The position numbers were made by a program, and so were the translations under genes. The notes under the pieces were generated by a model. That model saw only the letters and a list, made by a program, of their open reading frames with translations. It did no database searches and had not been told where the DNA came from. A DNA stretch of 64,000 nt, from contig JAEYPF010000015.1 of NCBI GenBank assembly GCA_023411115.1, positions 27,913 through 91,912 on the forward strand, in the 5' to 3' direction. This DNA is from Methanobacteriota archaeon (GTDB lineage Archaea > Methanobacteriota > Methanobacteria > Methanobacteriales > Methanobacteriaceae). Shown piece by piece: positions 61,474 through 64,000 of the stretch (positions within the stretch are counted from its first letter, which is position 1; the number at the start of each line of letters is the position of its first letter).

Positions 61474-61753
61474 AAATGTAAGTCATAACGGAAGTGAAGC
61501 AAATAACCAGGATTATTCTCCTAAGTTATACTTTTCTAATTCCGACGAGATCTAATGACTTCCTTAAACAGAAATAATTTGAGTTAAACCATATTTCCCT
61601 CCGACTTGGGAGATCTTATCATAGCTTGCCACTATTTGGTTTATTTTAACTATTTCTGTTTAAATCATTGCTAAAGGGCGAGAGACTTATAGTCTCTTAT
61701 TCTCCCTAAATTTCATTTTTAAAATGAAAACAATATAAAGAGGTGTAAATAAT
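61474..61753 (+). promoter_or_regulatory. Structured 5' leader of the mrt operon
   Basis: A transcript from P2 would have a leader of about 310 nt. It contains a 13-bp long-range stem (TTAAACAGAAATA at 61564-61576 with TATTTCTGTTTAA at 61651-61663). Next come AGAGACT-TAT-AGTCTCT (61681-61697) nested in AGGG/CCCT, and TTTCATTT-TTA-AAATGAAA (61711-61729). The ribosome site AGAGGTG starts at about 61739. It holds no ORF of note. It may serve as an attenuator or stability element. Confidence 0.5.
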
Positions 61754-63085
61754 ATGCCAACCTATGAAGATAGAATAGACCTATATGGGGTTGATGGAAA
61801 GCTTTTAGAAGAAAATGTTCCTTTAGAAGCTGTAAGTCCAATGGTAAACCCAACAATCGAAAAGATAGTGCATGAAGTTAAACGTTCAGTTGCTGTTAAC
61901 TTAGCAGGAATTGAAACCGCATTAGAAAAAGCAGCTTTCGGCGGTAAAGCAAATTTCATCCCTGGAAGAGAATTAAATTTACCAATAGTAGAGAATGTCG
62001 ATGTAATATCTGAAAAAATTCAAAAAATGATTCAGGTAGAAGAAGGCGACGATTTCAATATAAAATTAATCAACAATGGTAGCCAGATGCTTGTGCAGAT
62101 GCCAACACAGAGAATGAACTTGGCAGCTGATTACACAGTTTCCACATTAGTTGCTGGTGGAGCAGTCGTTCAGGCAATCCTAGATACTTTTGACGTAGAT
62201 AAATATGATGCATCTGCAGTTAAAACTGCTGTTTTAGGAAAATATCCTCAGACTGTAGATTTCACAGGTGCAAACGTATCAGCATTACTAGGACCTCCAG
62301 TCATGCTAGAAGGGCTCGGATACGGTCTTAGAAATATAATGGCGAATCACATAGTCGCAATCACCAAGAAAAACACTCTTAACGCAGTAGCTTTATCTTC
62401 TATTTTAGAACACACCTCAGCGTTTGAAACTGGAGATGCTTTAGGAGCTTTCGAAAGATTCCACCTTTTAGGAATGGCATATCAAGGTTTAAATGCTAAC
62501 AACCTCGTATTTGACTTAGTTAAAGAAAATGGAAGAGGTACTGTTGGAACAGTAGTTGCATCAGTAGTAGAAAGAGCTTTAGACGATGGTGTCATTAAAG
62601 TAGCAAAAACCATGCCATCAGGATTCAAATTATACGAACCTAATGACTGGGCTTTATGGAACGCTTACGCAGCATCAGGTTTAATAGCATCTGTAATAGT
62701 TAACATCGGTGCAGCAAGAGCAGCTCAGGGAGTTCCTTCCACTTTATTATACTACAACGATATACTTGAATACGAAACCGGTCTTCCTGGCGTAGATTAT
62801 GGACGTGTAGAAGGTACTGGTGTAGGAATGAGTTTCTTCTCTCACTCCATATACGGAGGAGGTAGTCCTGGTACTTTCCACGGAAACCACGTAGTAACCA
62901 GGCACAGTAAAGGATTCGTAGTTCCTTGTGCAGCAGCATCAATGTGTTTAGATGCAGGTACTCAGATGTTCTCAGTTGAATCTACATCTGGATTAATGGG
63001 TACAGTATACGGAGACATAGAATACTTCAAAGAACCAGTTAAGTATGTTGCAGATGGAGCTAGAGAAGTAAAGGATAAATTATAA
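61754..63085 (+). CDS. mrtB: Methyl-coenzyme M reductase II, beta subunit
   Basis: The 443-aa beta subunit of the (alpha-beta-gamma)2 enzyme that releases methane from methyl-CoM and CoB with F430. It begins MPTYEDRIDLYGVDGKLLEE. Characteristic stretches are GLGYGLRNIMANHIVAIT, FFSHSIYGGGSPGTFHGNH and the methanogen-specific DAGTQMFSVE. That N-terminus resembles the MrtB isoenzyme more than McrB (AKFEDKVDLYD). Codon use is markedly biased, as for a highly expressed gene. AGAGGTG precedes the ATG. Confidence 0.95.
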   Translation: MPTYEDRIDLYGVDGKLLEENVPLEAVSPMVNPTIEKIVHEVKRSVAVNLAGIETALEKAAFGGKANFIPGRELNLPIVENVDVISEKIQKMIQVEEGDDFNIKLINNGSQMLVQMPTQRMNLAADYTVSTLVAGGAVVQAILDTFDVDKYDASAVKTAVLGKYPQTVDFTGANVSALLGPPVMLEGLGYGLRNIMANHIVAITKKNTLNAVALSSILEHTSAFETGDALGAFERFHLLGMAYQGLNANNLVFDLVKENGRGTVGTVVASVVERALDDGVIKVAKTMPSGFKLYEPNDWALWNAYAASGLIASVIVNIGAARAAQGVPSTLLYYNDILEYETGLPGVDYGRVEGTGVGMSFFSHSIYGGGSPGTFHGNHVVTRHSKGFVVPCAAASMCLDAGTQMFSVESTSGLMGTVYGDIEYFKEPVKYVADGAREVKDKL

Positions 63086-63109
63086 TAAAATGATATTTGA
63101 GGCGGTAAT

Positions 63110-63598
63110 ATGGAAGAAATAAAGGCCGTTGATGTTAAAATATTTCCTTACAGGCGTTTAAAACCCGAAACAACTGAAAAAATACTTAACGGTATCATGG
63201 AATATGATGGAATTTTAAGGGTTATGATAAATGGAAATTCCATACCTAAAGTTGTAGGATACGGCCCTGCAAAAGGAACTCAAGTTAATCATGAAGATCG
63301 GAAGGTTATTACTGTTAAAGACGATTCCGTAGAATTACGTGTGTCTGTTGGAGAACTAATTTTAACCGTAAAATATGAAGATCTTGATTTATTCCTTGAA
63401 AAACTTCAAAATCTGCTGGAAAATACTTTGAACTTTGGATTCGAAGTTTCAACAGGTATTTTCACGAAAACAAATATTACTGTTTCAGATTACTTAAAAG
63501 TAGGTTATGGGATTGATAATAACATTGATCCACGTCTCATTGGAATGGTGGATCCAAAAGCAAAGTCCCAAGATACTGTAAAATTAATAGGTGATTAA
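63110..63598 (+). CDS. mrtD: Methyl-coenzyme M reductase operon protein D
   Basis: A 162-aa accessory protein of the mcr/mrt operon, not part of the mature enzyme. It binds the reductase and may deliver or release F430. Conserved stretches are DVKIFPYRRLKPETTEKILN, VVGYGPAKGTQVNH and SVELRVSVGELIL. GAGGCGG lies 5 nt before the ATG. It is followed after 2 nt by the gamma subunit gene, so no mcrC lies between. Confidence 0.94.
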   Translation: MEEIKAVDVKIFPYRRLKPETTEKILNGIMEYDGILRVMINGNSIPKVVGYGPAKGTQVNHEDRKVITVKDDSVELRVSVGELILTVKYEDLDLFLEKLQNLLENTLNFGFEVSTGIFTKTNITVSDYLKVGYGIDNNIDPRLIGMVDPKAKSQDTVKLIGD

Positions 63599-63600
63599 AA

Positions 63601-64000
63601 ATGGCTTATGAAGCGCAATACTCCCCTGGAGAAACAAAAATTGCTGAAAACCGTAGGAATCACATGGATCCTGATTTTGAACTTAAAAAAATCAGGGAAA
63701 TTGCTGATGAAGATATAGTTAAAATATTAGGTCACAGAAACCCTGGAGAAGGTTACAAAAGTGTTCACCCTCCTCTTGAAGAAATGGACTTCGAAGAAGA
63801 TATGATGAAAGAACTTGTAGCACCTATTGATGGTGCCGCCGCTGGTAACAGGACAAGATACGTTCAATTTACCGATTCAATGTACAACGCACCTGCTCAG
63901 CCATATGATAGGGCAAGAACCTACATGTGGAGATTTAGAGGTGTAGATACCGGAACATTATCTGGAAGACAAGTTGTAGAAATGAGGGAATCTGATTTAG
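63601..64000 (+). CDS. mrtG: Methyl-coenzyme M reductase II, gamma subunit (partial)
   Basis: The first 133 codons of the gamma subunit; the rest is outside the window. It starts MAYEAQYSPGETKIAENRRN and includes LGHRNPGEGYKSVHPPLEE and DGAAAGNRTRYVQFTDSMYN, all typical of McrG/MrtG. AGGTGA lies just before the ATG. The direct D-to-G junction is the isoenzyme II (BDGA) arrangement. The alpha subunit is expected downstream. Confidence 0.95.
   Translation, partial: MAYEAQYSPGETKIAENRRNHMDPDFELKKIREIADEDIVKILGHRNPGEGYKSVHPPLEEMDFEEDMMKELVAPIDGAAAGNRTRYVQFTDSMYNAPAQPYDRARTYMWRFRGVDTGTLSGRQVVEMRESDL

Noticed and set aside
1..64000. tRNA, rRNA or 7S RNA genes
   Set aside because: I looked for GC-rich islands and tRNA T-loop signatures between genes and saw none convincing. 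A tRNAscan or Infernal run would settle it.

Overview
The window is AT-rich archaeal chromosome from a hydrogenotrophic methanogen, best fitting Methanobacterium or a close relative in the Methanobacteriales. The evidence is a methyl-coenzyme M reductase operon at the right edge, archaeal information-processing genes (ribosomal proteins S19e, L31e, L39e and L18a/LX, aIF6, RNase P component 4, prefoldin alpha, ORC1/Cdc6, Cdc48), archaeal lipid and pterin genes (geranylgeranylglyceryl-phosphate prenyltransferase, MptE), TTG and GTG starts behind GGAGGTGA-type ribosome sites, and TTTATATA promoters.

Layout. 0-9.5 kb: AT-rich leader with small hypotheticals, an orphan response regulator, RlmE, a YfcE-like phosphoesterase, topoisomerase I, the AglB oligosaccharyltransferase and a CBS protein. 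9.7-17.9 kb: DRG-type GTPase, Thi4 thiazole synthase, an AK6-type kinase, then a compact translation/secretion operon (rnp4, CRM protein, S19e, PDCD5, PP-loop ATPase, L39e, L31e, aIF6, LX, prefoldin alpha, FtsY). Two near-identical promoter copies and a strongly folded segment lie just upstream of rnp4. 18-25.5 kb: PAS histidine kinase, UbiA prenyltransferase, TrmO, CDGSH Fe-S protein, SulP transporter and a small sulfite-reductase-like protein.

25.5-32.4 kb is the most unusual part. Two paralogous MacB/LolCDE-type ABC transporter operons face left and flank a MarR regulator and a tandem array of tiny genes. Each tiny gene encodes a 28-residue hydrophobic peptide with Gly-Gly at positions 17-18, and each has its own strong Shine-Dalgarno sequence. 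Four copies are intact; a fifth keeps the frame but has lost its start codon. An XRE/DUF3796 pair with a doubled operator follows. I read the region as a candidate peptide/exporter/regulator system; the function is inferred.

32.5-50 kb: DMT transporter, small surface proteins, a small trypsin-like protease without an obvious signal peptide, phosphoribosyltransferase, dUTPase, acetyl-CoA synthetase, a TPP enzyme, a B12-binding radical SAM protein, a sequon-packed surface protein, a class V aminotransferase and MptE. 50-58 kb: a tandem UbiA pair, YnfA-like protein, ZIP-like protein, and an ArsR/P-type ATPase metal-resistance operon with a clear operator beside orc1/cdc6. 58-64 kb: Cdc48, archease, a long regulated leader, then mrtB-mrtD-mrtG (the last cut by the window). 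The absence of a C gene between D and G and the MrtB-like N-terminus point to isoenzyme II.

A second theme is a family of short palindromic modules, 6-11 bp stems with tiny loops joined by GAGGTTGAG and CGAACC linkers, at nine or more places. They sit at operon ends, act as ribosome-binding sites in front of genes, and in one case lie in frame inside a zinc-ribbon protein.
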